Shown piece after piece: positions 7,545-16,578 of a DNA stretch of 51,962 nucleotides; the first letter of the stretch is position 1, and the number at the start of each line of letters is the position of its first letter. The stretch comes from Methylacidimicrobium tartarophylax (GTDB taxonomy: Bacteria; Verrucomicrobiota; Verrucomicrobiia; Methylacidiphilales; Methylacidiphilaceae). A model generated the notes under the pieces. The model saw only the letters and a program-made list of their open reading frames with translations. It was not told the origin of the DNA and made no database searches. Where the stretch lies: positions 1-51,962 of the forward strand of contig NZ_CABFVA020000086.1 in NCBI RefSeq assembly GCF_902143375.2. The letters are read 5' to 3'. The translations under genes and the position numbers were made by a program.

Positions 7545-9500
7545 TCAGCGGCTCGCCTGTTTGGGCTCTGCCCCTTTCTCGGCCCGTCCACCGAGATGCT
7601 GGGCCAGGAACTTCTCGGTCGCCCGGAAGAACTGGAGGCGATCCTCCGGGCGGACGAAGCCGTGACCCTCGTCCGGGAAGAGGAGATACTCGACCGGAAG
7701 CCCTTGCTTGCGCATCGCTTCGACGATCTGATCGCTCTCCGCCTGCTTGACCCGGACATCGTTGGCTCCCTGGGCGATCAGAAGAGGCACCCGAATGCGG
7801 CCTGCGGCAAAGAGCGGGGAGCGCTCATGCAGGAACGCTTCGTCCTTTTCCGGGCTCCCGAGGCGCTTCTCAAAGAGGGCCCGCATCGGCTCCCAATAGG
7901 GGGGAATCGAGTGGCTCAGGGTGAGCAGGTTGGACGGGCCCATCGCTTCGACGCCGCAGGTGAACTCCCCGGGAACGAAGGCCAGGGCTGCCAGCGTCGC
8001 ATAGCCGCCGTAGCTCATCCCCATGACGGCAAACCGGTCGGGATCGGCGTAACCGTGCGCGACCGCCCACTGCTTTGCGTCGATCAGGTCGGTTTGCATC
8101 TTTCCGCCCCACTCCCGGTCCCCTGCGTTGACGAACTCCTTCCCGTAGCCCGTCGAGCCTCGAAAATTGACCTGTAAAACACCGTAGCCCCGGTTGGCCA
8201 GAAGCTGGACCAGCGGGCTGAAGCCCCAACTGTCGCGCGCCCACGGCCCACCGTGGACCAGAAGGACGAAGGGCACCTTGCCGGTCGCTCCGAGCGGCAG
8301 AGTCAGATAGCCGTGGAGGAGCAGGCCGTCCCGCGCCGGAAAGGAGATCGGCTCCATGGGAGCGAGCCGGTAGGAGGCAAGCTCGGGCCGGGAGGCGAAG
8401 AGGAACTCGAGTTTTTTCTCCTGCGGCCGAAAGAGATAGAAGCTCGCCGGATCGATGTCGGAGGAGAAAGCCACGGCCCAAGTCCTATCGGAGAAATCGC
8501 GGCTGGCGATCGTCACCTCTCCGGGATGCTGACTCTGAAGATAATCGAAGGCCTCGCGGACCTGAGGCTCGAAAAAGCGCCACTCGAGCTTCTCCCGCTC
8601 GAAGGCGACCGCCTCAAGGCGATAGGTTTTTGGATGCGTCAGGATGGCCGCAACATCGTAATGGGGATCCTCCGCCAGAGTCGTCTGCTTCCCGCTCTCC
8701 AGATCGATTTCCAGAAGCCGCTCGGCGTTCGCCCCGACGGAGGAAAGGATCCAGAGGGAACGGTCATCCGGAGAAAAGCCCACCGCCCCCCCCGATTCAT
8801 CAGGTCCCCAGGAGGCCACCACCTTCCACGGGGCGTCGATCGAGCTCCGAGCGCTCACCTCCTGCCGGGCCCCCGGCAGCATGGCCAGCCGGGCGCGAAT
8901 CGCATACTGATGATCCTCTTCCCATTCGAGCACATTCCCGGGATTTTCCGCTCGCAGGCTGAGCCGGTTGTCGGAAAGAGAGAGGTCGTAGACATCGAAG
9001 ATCTTGGCATCTCGCTGGTTCATGTCGAGGAGCAGAGATCGGGCGTGAGCCGGATCGTCCGCCTGAAGATGAACCTTGACGTCCTTGAACGGGGTCAGAT
9101 CAGTCCTCTTGCCGCGATCGAGGTCGACCCGAAAGAGATGGTTGTTCTCATTTCCTCCCTGATCTTGGAGATAGAAGACCGAGCGGCTATCGGGCGACCA
9201 GAAAAAGGAGCGGATTCCCCGTCCCTTTTCCTCCGTAACCGGATGGTCGTTCTTCTTCCCCAGGGAGCGGACCCAGACGTTCAAGACTCCTTGGTGGGGC
9301 GCCAGGTAGGCAAGCCTCCTGCCGTCGGGGGAGATTCGCGGAGAGGCACGTTTCGGCTCCTCGAAAAGGACCCGGAGGGGGATGAGCGGGGCCGTCTTTG
9401 CATCCGGTGACGCGGCTCGGAGGGGCATCGCGGCCTGCAATAACCCGGCAAGGAAGAGAAGGACGAGGAGAGACCAGTAAGGGGAAAAGGGAAGGCGCAT
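7545..9500 (-). CDS. secreted S9-family prolyl oligopeptidase/acylaminoacyl peptidase
   Basis: A 651-aa serine peptidase with a signal peptide at residues 1-28 (hydrophobic YWSLLVLLFLAGLLQAA). A beta-propeller of WD-like TolB repeats follows (for example SPRISPDGRRLAYLAP and RSFFWSPDSRSVFYL), then an alpha/beta-hydrolase domain. The catalytic triad is readable: S496 in GMSYGG, D581 in QGANDVR and H613 in DEGHGF. It would degrade short peptides in the periplasm. The ATG at 9500 is preferred over the upstream in-frame start because it begins the signal peptide. It lies 87 nt downstream of kdpC on the same strand but is functionally unrelated. Confidence 0.9.
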   Translation of the reverse strand: MRLPFSPYWSLLVLLFLAGLLQAAMPLRAASPDAKTAPLIPLRVLFEEPKRASPRISPDGRRLAYLAPHQGVLNVWVRSLGKKNDHPVTEEKGRGIRSFFWSPDSRSVFYLQDQGGNENNHLFRVDLDRGKRTDLTPFKDVKVHLQADDPAHARSLLLDMNQRDAKIFDVYDLSLSDNRLSLRAENPGNVLEWEEDHQYAIRARLAMLPGARQEVSARSSIDAPWKVVASWGPDESGGAVGFSPDDRSLWILSSVGANAERLLEIDLESGKQTTLAEDPHYDVAAILTHPKTYRLEAVAFEREKLEWRFFEPQVREAFDYLQSQHPGEVTIASRDFSDRTWAVAFSSDIDPASFYLFRPQEKKLEFLFASRPELASYRLAPMEPISFPARDGLLLHGYLTLPLGATGKVPFVLLVHGGPWARDSWGFSPLVQLLANRGYGVLQVNFRGSTGYGKEFVNAGDREWGGKMQTDLIDAKQWAVAHGYADPDRFAVMGMSYGGYATLAALAFVPGEFTCGVEAMGPSNLLTLSHSIPPYWEPMRALFEKRLGSPEKDEAFLHERSPLFAAGRIRVPLLIAQGANDVRVKQAESDQIVEAMRKQGLPVEYLLFPDEGHGFVRPEDRLQFFRATEKFLAQHLGGRAEKGAEPKQASR

Positions 9501-9587
9501 GACGGTGAGTCCAAGGACCCTAGGGGAAAAGCCTTCCGCTGGCAACCCCGCTTTCGCGCAGGTGTCGTAAGCAAGGAAGGGACCGCT

Positions 9588-10184
9588 CTAGCGGCCCCCG
9601 AGCTTTCCGTCGAGCGCCCAGTCGACCATCGCGACGTTCACGACGGGTTCGCCCAACAGCCCGAGCCAGGGCTTGCTGGTGTAGCGGGCGAGGATCTCCC
9701 GAAGCTCCTCCGGCCGCATCTTCCGCTCCCGGGCGACGCGGGGGAGCTGGAGAAGCGCGTTGGCGAGGCTGATGTGCGGGTCGAGGCCGCTGGCGGAGGC
9801 GGTGACCGCATCCGCGGGAATCTTCTGGTCCGGGGAGAGAAGATTTTCCTTCCGGTAATCGGCAGCACTCCGGGCGACCGCGTCCACCAGCTTCTTTGAA
9901 GTCGGCCCCAGATTCCGGCCGCCGGAAGCCGTAGCATCGTAGCCCGCTTCCCCCGCCGCCGAAGGGCGGGGATGGAAGTATTGGGGCCCCCGGAAGTTTT
10001 GCCCCAGCAGGGCCGAGCCTAGGAGGGTTCCGTCCGGCGCCCGCACGAGGCTCCCGTTTGCCTGGAAGGGAAAGAGGAGCCGGCCGGTCCAGTAGACCGC
10101 CAGCGGATAGAGCCCGCCCAGAACCACGACAAGCAGAGCCGTCAGCAGAAGTGCCACCCGAAGACGCGACCAGAACTCTTTCAT
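9588..10184 (-). CDS. kdpC: potassium-transporting ATPase KdpC subunit
   Basis: A 198-aa KdpC with one N-terminal membrane helix (about 9-31, LLLTALLVVVLGGLYPLAVYW) and a periplasmic domain. Family motifs are GSALLGQNF, YFHPRPS, SASGLDPHIS and the C-terminal LGLLGEPVVNV. KdpC stabilises the KdpFABC complex and helps K+ binding. The ATG at 10184 has a GAGG about 8 nt upstream and overlaps the end of kdpB; an in-frame ATG at 10202 is less likely. Last gene of the kdp operon. Confidence 0.95.
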   Translation of the reverse strand: MKEFWSRLRVALLLTALLVVVLGGLYPLAVYWTGRLLFPFQANGSLVRAPDGTLLGSALLGQNFRGPQYFHPRPSAAGEAGYDATASGGRNLGPTSKKLVDAVARSAADYRKENLLSPDQKIPADAVTASASGLDPHISLANALLQLPRVARERKMRPEELREILARYTSKPWLGLLGEPVVNVAMVDWALDGKLGGR

Positions 10185-10192
10185 GGGAAACC

Positions 10193-12232
10193 TCACTTCC
10201 ACGGGAAAAGACTCAAGAGCAGGTCGAGGGCTTTGATCCCCACGAAGGGAGCCACCAGGCCGCCCAGCCCGTAAATCAGGGCGTTTCGCACCAGCAGCGC
10301 CTGCGCCGTCAGGCCGCGCAGCCGGATGCCTCGCAGCGCGAGCGGAATCAAGGCCACGAGGATGAGCGCATTAAAAATTACCGCGCTGATGATCGCGCTC
10401 TCCGGGCTTCGCAGCTTCATGATGTTGAGCGGGGCAATCACGGGAAAGGTGCCCATCAGCATCGCCGGAAGGATCGCAAAGTACTTGGCGACGTCGTTGG
10501 CGACGCTGAACGTAGTCAGCGCTCCCCGGGTCACCAGGAGCTGCTTACCGATCTCCACGACCTCGATGAGCTTGGTGGGATTGCTGTCGAGATCGACCAT
10601 GTTTCCCGCCTCCCGGGCCGCTTGCGTGCCGGTGTTCATGGCCACGCCGACATCCGCCTGGGCCAGGGCCGGTGCGTCGTTCGTGCCGTCCCCCGTCATC
10701 GCCACCAGGTGCCCGCCTTCCTGCTCCCGCCGAATCCGGGTGAGCTTCGCCTCCGGCGTCGCCTGCGCCAGGTAATCATCCACCCCGGCCTCCATCGCGA
10801 TCGCCGCGGCCGTCTGCGGGTTATCGCCCGTGATCATGATCGTTCGAATCCCCATCTGGCGAAGCCGCGCGAACCGTTGCTTGATCCCTCCTTTCACCAC
10901 GTCCTTGAGGTGAATGACTCCGAGCGCCTCCTTCCCGTCCGCGACGACCAGCGGAGTCCCTCCATCGCGGGCGATTCGATCGACCGCCTGCCGAACCGAA
11001 TCGGGAAGGCTCCCTCCCTGCTTTCGCAAGAACGATTCGATCGCATCCCCCGACCCCTTGCGGATCGAGCGCGCCGGGCTTCCGTCGCTTTCGGGGAAGT
11101 CGACTCCGCTCATCCGCGTCTGCGCCGAGAAGGGAAGAAACCGCGCTTGGTTCTCCAACACCTCCCGGCCCCGCAGCCCACACTGCTGCTTGGCAAGGAC
11201 CACGATGGAGCGCCCTTCGGGTGTCTCGTCGGCCAGGGAAGCGAGCTGCGCCGCGTCCACCAGCCGGAGCAGATCGACCCCCGCCCCCGGGACGAACTCG
11301 GTCGCCATCCGGTTCCCGAGGGTGATGGTGCCGGTCTTGTCCAGGAGGAGCACGTCGATGTCGCCCGCCGCCTCCACCGCCCGCCCGCTGGTTGCCATCA
11401 CATTGTGCTGGACCAGTCGGTCGATCCCCGCGATGCCGATCGCACTCAAGAGCCCTCCGATCGTCGTCGGGATCAAGCAGACGACCAGGGCTGCCAGGGT
11501 CGCGATCGATACCGGAGCATCGAGATAGTGCAAGAACGGAACCAGAGTCAGGATGACCAAGAGGAAGATGAAGGTCAGGGCCGCCAAGAGAATCCCCAAG
11601 GCGATCTCATTGGGGGTCTTTTGCCGCTTGGCCCCTTCGACCAGTTGAATCATCCGGTCGAGGAAGGTCTGGCCGGGATCGCTCGTGATCTGGATCACGA
11701 TCCGGTCGCTGATCACCTTGGTCCCGCCGGTCACTGCACTCCGGTCCCCGCCGCTCTCCCGGACCACCGGCGCCGACTCCCCCGTCACCGCCGATTCGTC
11801 CACCGTCGCCGCCCCTTGCGTCACTTCGCCGTCAGCGGGGATCAGATCCCCGGCGACGCAGACCACCAGGTCTCCCTTCCGTAACTCGGTCGCCGAGACC
11901 GTCTCTTCCCTCCCCTCGCGAAGCCGACGGGCCATCGTGATCGTCCGGGCTTGGCGAAGGCTATCCGCCTGCGCCTTCCCCCGGCTCTCGGCGATCGCTT
12001 CCGCGAAGGTCGAAAACAAGACCGTGAACCAGAGCCAGACGGAAATCTGCACCGTGAAGACCTTGGGCTCGTTGGAAAGGAAGATTTCGAGCGTGCTGAC
12101 CAGCGCACCGATCTCGGTGACGAAGATGACCGGGTTGCGCCAGAGAACGAAGGGGTTCGCCTTCGTAATGGCTCCCCGCAGGGAAAAGGCCAGGAGTTGT
12201 GGATCGGAAAAAGAAAACTGCTTGGGCTTCAT
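10193..12232 (-). CDS. kdpB: potassium-transporting P-type ATPase KdpB subunit
   Basis: A 679-aa P-type ATPase, the energising subunit of the high-affinity K+ pump. The phosphorylated Asp is D298 in DKTGT; the actuator TGES is at 150-153; [18 protein letters not shown] is the hinge motif; DGE (134-136) and the membrane segments are in the usual order. TGES is intact, including the serine that can be phosphorylated as an inhibitory switch in E. coli KdpB. Start at the ATG at 12232, matching the KdpB N-terminus. Between kdpA and kdpC, cotranscribed. Confidence 0.97.
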   Translation of the reverse strand: MKPKQFSFSDPQLLAFSLRGAITKANPFVLWRNPVIFVTEIGALVSTLEIFLSNEPKVFTVQISVWLWFTVLFSTFAEAIAESRGKAQADSLRQARTITMARRLREGREETVSATELRKGDLVVCVAGDLIPADGEVTQGAATVDESAVTGESAPVVRESGGDRSAVTGGTKVISDRIVIQITSDPGQTFLDRMIQLVEGAKRQKTPNEIALGILLAALTFIFLLVILTLVPFLHYLDAPVSIATLAALVVCLIPTTIGGLLSAIGIAGIDRLVQHNVMATSGRAVEAAGDIDVLLLDKTGTITLGNRMATEFVPGAGVDLLRLVDAAQLASLADETPEGRSIVVLAKQQCGLRGREVLENQARFLPFSAQTRMSGVDFPESDGSPARSIRKGSGDAIESFLRKQGGSLPDSVRQAVDRIARDGGTPLVVADGKEALGVIHLKDVVKGGIKQRFARLRQMGIRTIMITGDNPQTAAAIAMEAGVDDYLAQATPEAKLTRIRREQEGGHLVAMTGDGTNDAPALAQADVGVAMNTGTQAAREAGNMVDLDSNPTKLIEVVEIGKQLLVTRGALTTFSVANDVAKYFAILPAMLMGTFPVIAPLNIMKLRSPESAIISAVIFNALILVALIPLALRGIRLRGLTAQALLVRNALIYGLGGLVAPFVGIKALDLLLSLFPWK

Positions 12233-12242
12233 GGCTTCTCCT

Positions 12243-13994
12243 CTAAAACGTCTGGCCCGCCTGGAGCAGGAAATGCTCGAGAATCGGCCCCAAGGCGAGC
12301 ACCGGAAAGAAGTTGAGCGCGCCCACAATAAAGACCGTTGCGAGCAGGAGAACGACAAACAGGATGCCGGAAACCGGGAAGGCCGCCTGGGTGGCCGCCG
12401 CCGTCTTCTGTGCCGCCAAGAGCCCTGCCAACCCCAGGACCGGCGCGATCATGAGGTAGCGCCCGGCCAGCATGGCGATCCCGAGGGTCGTGTTGTACCA
12501 AGGGGTGTTGCCGGATAGACCTGCAAAGGAGCTCCCGTTGTTTGCGGTGGTGGAGCTGAACGCATAAAGGATCTCGCTCAGCCCGTGTGGGCCCGGATTG
12601 GCGATTCCCGCCAAACCCCAGGGGCTCGCGATCGCCCAGGCGCTCATCCCGAGGATCGAGAGGTTCAGCACGAGGATGCTCAAGGCGGCCATCTTGACCT
12701 CGCTCGCCCCGATCTTCTTTCCCAGGTATTCCGGGGTCCGACCGATCATGAGCCCAAAGAGGAAGACCCCCAGCACCACGAAGAGAAGCATGCCGTAGAG
12801 TCCCGATCCGACTCCTCCGAAAGCCACCTCACCCAGTTCCATGTTGAAGAGCGGAACCAGACCGCCCAAGGGCATGTAGGAGTCATGCAGGGAGTTGACC
12901 GCGCCGCAAGAGGTGGCAGTCGTCGCAACCGCGAAAAGCGCCGAATCGAGCGTCCCAAACCGCGCCTCCTTCCCCTCCCGGTTGCCCTCTACCGAGGAGA
13001 GCCCCTGCTCCACCAGGAGCGGGTTGCCTCCGGCCTCCGCATGCCAGCAGACCAAGATGCCCCCGAACAAGAGAAGCGCCATCACTCCCCAGACGGCCCA
13101 GCCATGGGCCTGCCGACCCACCACCCGCCCCAGATAGAGGGCCAGGGCACCGGGGATGCAGAGCACGGCCAGAATTTCCAGCAGGTTGGAAAGCGGGGTG
13201 GAATTCTCGAACGGGTGGGCCGAGTTGGCGTTCGTGTATCCCCCTCCGTTGGTGCCCAACTGCTTGATCGCCTCCTGGGAGGCGATCGGCCCCTGGACGA
13301 TCTCCTGCGTTTCCATGCGGCGTTCCTTCCCGTCGGCACCCGTGATTACGACCGGCTCCACGAGTTGCGCCCGGGCATACGGGGAGAAATTCTGAGGTAC
13401 CCCTTGGGAGAGGAGAACGACCGCCAACCCAAAGGAGAGGGGCAGGAGCAGATAATAGGTGGTCCGCACCAAGTCGACCCAGAAGTTGCCGATGGTCTTC
13501 ACACCCGCCCGTGCCAGCGCCCGGACGAAGGCGGAGGCGATCGCGATCCCGGTGGCCGCCGAGGTGAAGTTGTGCACGGCGAGCCCTGCCATCTGCGAGA
13601 AGGAGGAGACGGTCGACTCCCCCGGGTAGTTCTGCCAGTTCGTGTTGGTCGTGAAGCTCACCGCCGTGTTGAAGGCCAAGTCGGGCGAAACCGGGCCGAA
13701 GCCCTTGGGATTGAGCGGAAGCCACTGCTGGATCCGCAGAATGAGATAGGTCAACAGGAGACCGACGACGTTGAAGACCAGGAGAGAAGCGAAGTAACCC
13801 TTCCAGTCTTCTTCCTTCCGGGAATCGATCCCGCAGAGCCGGTAGGTCCAGCGCTCGAGCGGCCCGAAGACAGGGTCGAGCCAAGTCTTCCCGTTCGGAT
13901 CGAGCACCGCTCGCAGATAGAGGGCCAAAGCCCAGCTTACGAGTGCGAGCACCGCGAAAAACAGCCCGAGAGTCAGCCAAAAAGAGGTTGTCAT
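12243..13994 (-). CDS. kdpA: potassium-transporting ATPase KdpA subunit
   Basis: A 583-aa polytopic inner-membrane protein of the superfamily of K+ transporters, the K+-selective subunit of KdpFABC. The four selectivity-filter repeats are visible: [34 protein letters not shown] and [11 protein letters not shown]. Ends 10 nt before kdpB. The long antisense frame opposite it is a high-GC shadow. Confidence 0.97.
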   Translation of the reverse strand: MTTSFWLTLGLFFAVLALVSWALALYLRAVLDPNGKTWLDPVFGPLERWTYRLCGIDSRKEEDWKGYFASLLVFNVVGLLLTYLILRIQQWLPLNPKGFGPVSPDLAFNTAVSFTTNTNWQNYPGESTVSSFSQMAGLAVHNFTSAATGIAIASAFVRALARAGVKTIGNFWVDLVRTTYYLLLPLSFGLAVVLLSQGVPQNFSPYARAQLVEPVVITGADGKERRMETQEIVQGPIASQEAIKQLGTNGGGYTNANSAHPFENSTPLSNLLEILAVLCIPGALALYLGRVVGRQAHGWAVWGVMALLLFGGILVCWHAEAGGNPLLVEQGLSSVEGNREGKEARFGTLDSALFAVATTATSCGAVNSLHDSYMPLGGLVPLFNMELGEVAFGGVGSGLYGMLLFVVLGVFLFGLMIGRTPEYLGKKIGASEVKMAALSILVLNLSILGMSAWAIASPWGLAGIANPGPHGLSEILYAFSSTTANNGSSFAGLSGNTPWYNTTLGIAMLAGRYLMIAPVLGLAGLLAAQKTAAATQAAFPVSGILFVVLLLATVFIVGALNFFPVLALGPILEHFLLQAGQTF

Positions 13995-14006
13995 TTTCGA
14001 AGCCGC

Positions 14007-14087
14007 TTAGAACTTCTCGGGCCAAATCATGGCCGCAAAGAGATAGACCAGGAGCCCCACGCAGACGATTCCGAGAAGAGCGAGCAT
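14007..14087 (-). CDS. kdpF: KdpF, small subunit of the K+-ATPase
   Basis: A 26-codon ORF (MLALLGIVCVGLLVYLFAAM, then IWPEKF) with a single membrane helix and the charged PEKF C-terminus typical of KdpF. It lies 12 nt upstream of kdpA in the canonical kdpF-A-B-C order. KdpF associates with KdpA and stabilises the complex. Confidence 0.93.
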   Translation of the reverse strand: MLALLGIVCVGLLVYLFAAMIWPEKF

Positions 14088-14095
14088 TTTCCCCC

Positions 14096-14179
14096 TTAGA
14101 TCCGTCCGCACCACTCCCCGTAGGCCATCGCCAACGCAAAGAAGAGCAGAGTCCCTACCACGTAAATCGTATCCGCCAT
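14096..14179 (-). CDS. 27-aa single-helix membrane peptide upstream of kdpF
   Basis: Reads MADTIYVVGTLLFFALAMAY, then GEWCGRI. It has a good GAGGGA Shine-Dalgarno 5 nt before the ATG and ends 8 nt before kdpF, so it is very probably translated as the first gene of the kdp operon. Short ORFs with one helix ahead of kdpF occur in other kdp operons, but I know of no assigned function. A TATAGA at 14187-14192 overlaps the Shine-Dalgarno region and could be a -10 box. Confidence 0.7.
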   Translation of the reverse strand: MADTIYVVGTLLFFALAMAYGEWCGRI

Positions 14180-14281
14180 CGTTCCCTCTATAAGGCCTTT
14201 TCTCGGACGCGAGGACTCAAAATGCACCGATGCCGTATCAAAACTCGGTAAATGACCCTCTCCCGGCGCTCCGCCCCCACT

Positions 14282-14329
14282 TCTTGGCTCCCCCTTTTCA
14301 CAACTCTCCCAGAGGCTTGGGAGCCAAGA
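14282..14329 (-). promoter_or_regulatory. kdp leader: inverted repeat with a competing shorter hairpin
   Basis: TCTTGGCTCCC (14282-14292) and GGGAGCCAAGA (14319-14329) are a perfect 11-bp inverted repeat with a 26-nt loop. A nested CTCCC/GGGAG (14306-14310 with 14319-14323) uses the same arm, so two structures exclude each other. It lies 100-150 nt upstream of the first kdp-operon ORF and would be in its leader if transcription starts farther upstream. No U-tract follows. A regulatory role is inference. Confidence 0.35.
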
Positions 14330-14351
14330 GAGGGCGAGAAAGAACCAACGG

Positions 14352-14462
14352 TAGCCTGCCTGTCTCACAAAGTCCGAATCCGAGGCACGGCGAATGCGCC
14401 TGGATGCAAGGCGAAGCGCAAGTTTCCTCGAGAGCTTCTCGCTTGCCTCGCCGTTAGCCTAG
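14352..14462 (+). repeat. dispersed inverted-repeat element, variant right half
   Basis: The left half is intact (TAGCCTGCCTGTCTCACAAA, then GTCCGAATCCGAGGCACGGC and GCCTGGATGCAAG). The right half is replaced by a GC-rich palindrome around CTCGAG, and the copy ends in TTAGCCTA. It lies between the kdp leader and draG. Confidence 0.75.
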
Positions 14463-14542
14463 CACCATCCGGAGGCAGTGCCAACGCAGACCTCCAAGCT
14501 CTTGCAGAGGGATGAGCGGGAGCGCCGCCGGGCGCTCGCCCC

Positions 14543-15442
14543 CTATCTCCTCCGGGCATCGGCGAGAGCGAGCAGGCCGTCGACCTGGATTTCGATCTCC
14601 TTCACGACCTTGGTCGGAAGCTTCCGGAGCCATCCCTGCGGGATCTTCTCGGCCGTGTATCTCGCTCCGGCGAGCATGCCTGCGAGCGCCCCCGTCGAAT
14701 CCGCATCGCCACCGCGGTTAACCGTCGCGATCAGGCAGGAGGCAAAGGAGTCGTTGCCGAAGAAGGTGAAGAAGACTGTCTGAATCGTATCGACCACGTA
14801 GCCCGAAGAGCTTGCGGGATGGGGGTCGAAGGCGAAGACCGGGTGCCGGGCGATCAGCCGATCGGCCGCGGCCCGCGCCCCCGAGATTCCCTCGTCTCCC
14901 AGCAGGCTCCGGACCATCTCCCTGAGTGCGAGCGTTCCGGCATCCGAAAACCGGTGATTGTGGGTGAAGTGACACTGGCCGATCGTCCAGCGACCAAAGG
15001 CTTCCTCGTCTCCCAGGGTCGCCAGGATCACGGGGAGATTCCGCAGGCAGGCCCCGTTGCCCCCATGCCAGCGGCTGGGAAGCGCCTCGAGCGACCCGTC
15101 GGTCAAATAGCGGCGGATTCCCTGCAGGCAGGTGGCTCCCACATCGACCGGCCGGCTACGATACCAGCGAACCAGCTCCTCCGCCATCGCGCAAGGATCG
15201 AACCTTCCGAGCGCCAGGATCGCCCGCCCCACGGCCAGGCACATCTCGGTGTCGTCGGTGACCTGCCCCGGCTTAAGCCCGAGCCACCCGCCTCCGATCA
15301 TCCGCCGGTGGACCCCGTAGCGCTCCGCGATCTCCTCCGCCGAAAGAAACTCGACCGTGGCCCCGAGCGCATCCCCGACCGCGAACCCGAGGTAGGCTCC
15401 CAGCGCCCGGGCCCTGCGCTCTTCGCGCGAAACCGCCGTCAT
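14543..15442 (-). CDS. draG: ADP-ribosyl-[dinitrogen reductase] glycohydrolase DraG
   Basis: A 299-aa ADP-ribosylglycohydrolase. The binuclear metal-binding motifs are GFAVGDALGATVEF (about 19-32), the DDTEM at 63-67 and NRGGDADSTG (about 242-251). DraG removes ADP-ribose from nitrogenase Fe protein (NifH) and restores activity after ammonium or dark switch-off. Its ATG overlaps the draT stop by 4 nt (ATGA type), a strong sign of coupled translation, and the draT neighbour makes DraG more specific than a generic ADP-ribosylglycohydrolase. The nif genes are not in this window. Confidence 0.93.
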   Translation of the reverse strand: MTAVSREERRARALGAYLGFAVGDALGATVEFLSAEEIAERYGVHRRMIGGGWLGLKPGQVTDDTEMCLAVGRAILALGRFDPCAMAEELVRWYRSRPVDVGATCLQGIRRYLTDGSLEALPSRWHGGNGACLRNLPVILATLGDEEAFGRWTIGQCHFTHNHRFSDAGTLALREMVRSLLGDEGISGARAAADRLIARHPVFAFDPHPASSSGYVVDTIQTVFFTFFGNDSFASCLIATVNRGGDADSTGALAGMLAGARYTAEKIPQGWLRKLPTKVVKEIEIQVDGLLALADARRR

Positions 15443-16314
15443 GGACGACCGATCTCGACCTCAAAGGCTCCGCCGATGACGAGGTGCTCCGCCTCGCTCT
15501 GGAGGACATGGTGGGGAAGGAGCTCGCGAAAAAAGAGGATCTTCGCCAAAGGGATCCGCGCCGTGAGAATCCAGCTTCCGAACTGCTCGGCCACTTCCCG
15601 CTCGGTCGTGAAGGAGACAAGGTTATTGAGGAGCACCAGGGCGCTCCCCTTACCGCGGCGCTCCAGAATCTGGTTCTCCTCGAATCCCTCCACCCCGCGG
15701 TAGAGGGTCCGGTGGCGCTTCCCCCGTCCCGAAGCCCGATCGAGCGACCACTGGGCGAACTCGTAAAGAAGATCGAGCTGCATCTGGATCGCATTGTTGT
15801 GAAAGCGGCTCGCCATCTTTTCCTCCACGTAGGTGACCCATGTGGGCGAGGAAAACCGCTCGATCGGGCGCTTATGATAAGTCGGAAAGAGCCCGAAGCG
15901 GCTTTCTACCCACCCCTTGAGCACAGCACCTTCCGGGCCATTCGAGTCGAAGGCCCATCCTTCCAGGAGCCGCCGGTAGCTCGCCCGGTAGCGCCGCCGC
16001 CCATCGGGGCCGGGACGCATCCGCTGCTCTTCGTCGAGGCCGAAGAGGACCTCCATATACTCCTCGAAGATCCGCGCCGCCTCGCCGGCATTCCGCGCCC
16101 CACCCAACTTTCGGAAGAACCCCGGGTTCATCTCGCGAACCCCGTGGATGGAAAGACGAAGCGGCCGCTCGTTGAAGTCCGGGCTCGCCAAAAATGCAGA
16201 GGAGACCCCTACCAGATTGCTCGCCTGAGCGCGCGAGGCAACCGACCGTCCGGAAGAAGCGCTTGGCGTAGACAGGGTAGCGAAGTATAGCCTCCTCACC
16301 CCTCCGGCCCACAA
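15439..16314 (-). CDS. draT: NAD+-dinitrogen-reductase ADP-ribosyltransferase DraT
   Basis: A DraT homologue of up to 291 aa that inactivates NifH by transferring ADP-ribose from NAD+ to an arginine. Family segments are clear: NLVGVSSAFLASPDFNERPL, LSIHGVREMNPGFFRKLGG, LLEGWAFDSNGPEGAVLKGW, VESRFGLFPTYHK and FHNNAIQMQLDLLYEFAQW. The start is uncertain: no ATG exists before the conserved region. The given start is a TTG at 16314; a GTG at 16299 and other non-ATG codons are alternatives. A TATACT just inside the proposed 5' end could be a -10 box, implying a start even farther in. Overlaps draG by 4 nt. Confidence 0.88.
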   Translation of the reverse strand: MWAGGVRRLYFATLSTPSASSGRSVASRAQASNLVGVSSAFLASPDFNERPLRLSIHGVREMNPGFFRKLGGARNAGEAARIFEEYMEVLFGLDEEQRMRPGPDGRRRYRASYRRLLEGWAFDSNGPEGAVLKGWVESRFGLFPTYHKRPIERFSSPTWVTYVEEKMASRFHNNAIQMQLDLLYEFAQWSLDRASGRGKRHRTLYRGVEGFEENQILERRGKGSALVLLNNLVSFTTEREVAEQFGSWILTARIPLAKILFFRELLPHHVLQSEAEHLVIGGAFEVEIGRP

Positions 16315-16399
16315 GACTCTTTGCGATCACGCTCTATTTGCTTCCAGAGTCTCTGTTCCGCCCTTGACGGGCGAAGCCATCTCGCGGAGCGTCCGCCGG

Positions 16400-16480
16400 T
16401 GGGCTCGCTGGGATTTGAACCCAGACCTCTCGCGAGACTAGATCCTAAGTCTAGCGCGTCTACCGTTTCGCCACGAGCCC
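16400..16480 (-). tRNA. tRNA-Leu (anticodon UAG)
   Basis: All arms fold: acceptor GGGCTCG/CGAGCCC, D-arm GCG...CGC, anticodon stem CTAGA/TCTAG with loop CTTAGGA (anticodon TAG), a long class II variable arm with CTCGCGAG, and T-arm CTGGG-TTCAAAT-CCCAG. The discriminator is A, as in leucine tRNAs. CCA is not fully encoded (ACC follows). It lies between draT and rsmI on the draT strand. Confidence 0.97.
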
Positions 16481-16578
16481 GTTCTGCGGCTCAGCGTAGC
16501 GAACAGACGCCCGCCTGTCGAGGCGGGGCTCGCTTGGCGCCAGAGCCCCCTTGCCTTATCGTATCTCTCACGCCATCG

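Noticed and set aside
10058-14099. 608- and 504-aa open frames opposite kdpB and kdpA
   Set aside because: Shadows of kdp genes whose motifs are unmistakable on the other strand; low-complexity Arg/Pro/Gln translations.
14180-14350. c-di-AMP (ydaO-type) riboswitch upstream of kdp
   Set aside because: kdp operons often carry one and a GGGGGAG..AAG stretch looked suggestive, but the conserved ydaO segments are not present in order; only the hairpin is reported.
14819-15703. 294-aa frame opposite draG/draT
   Set aside because: Shadow of two well-identified genes.
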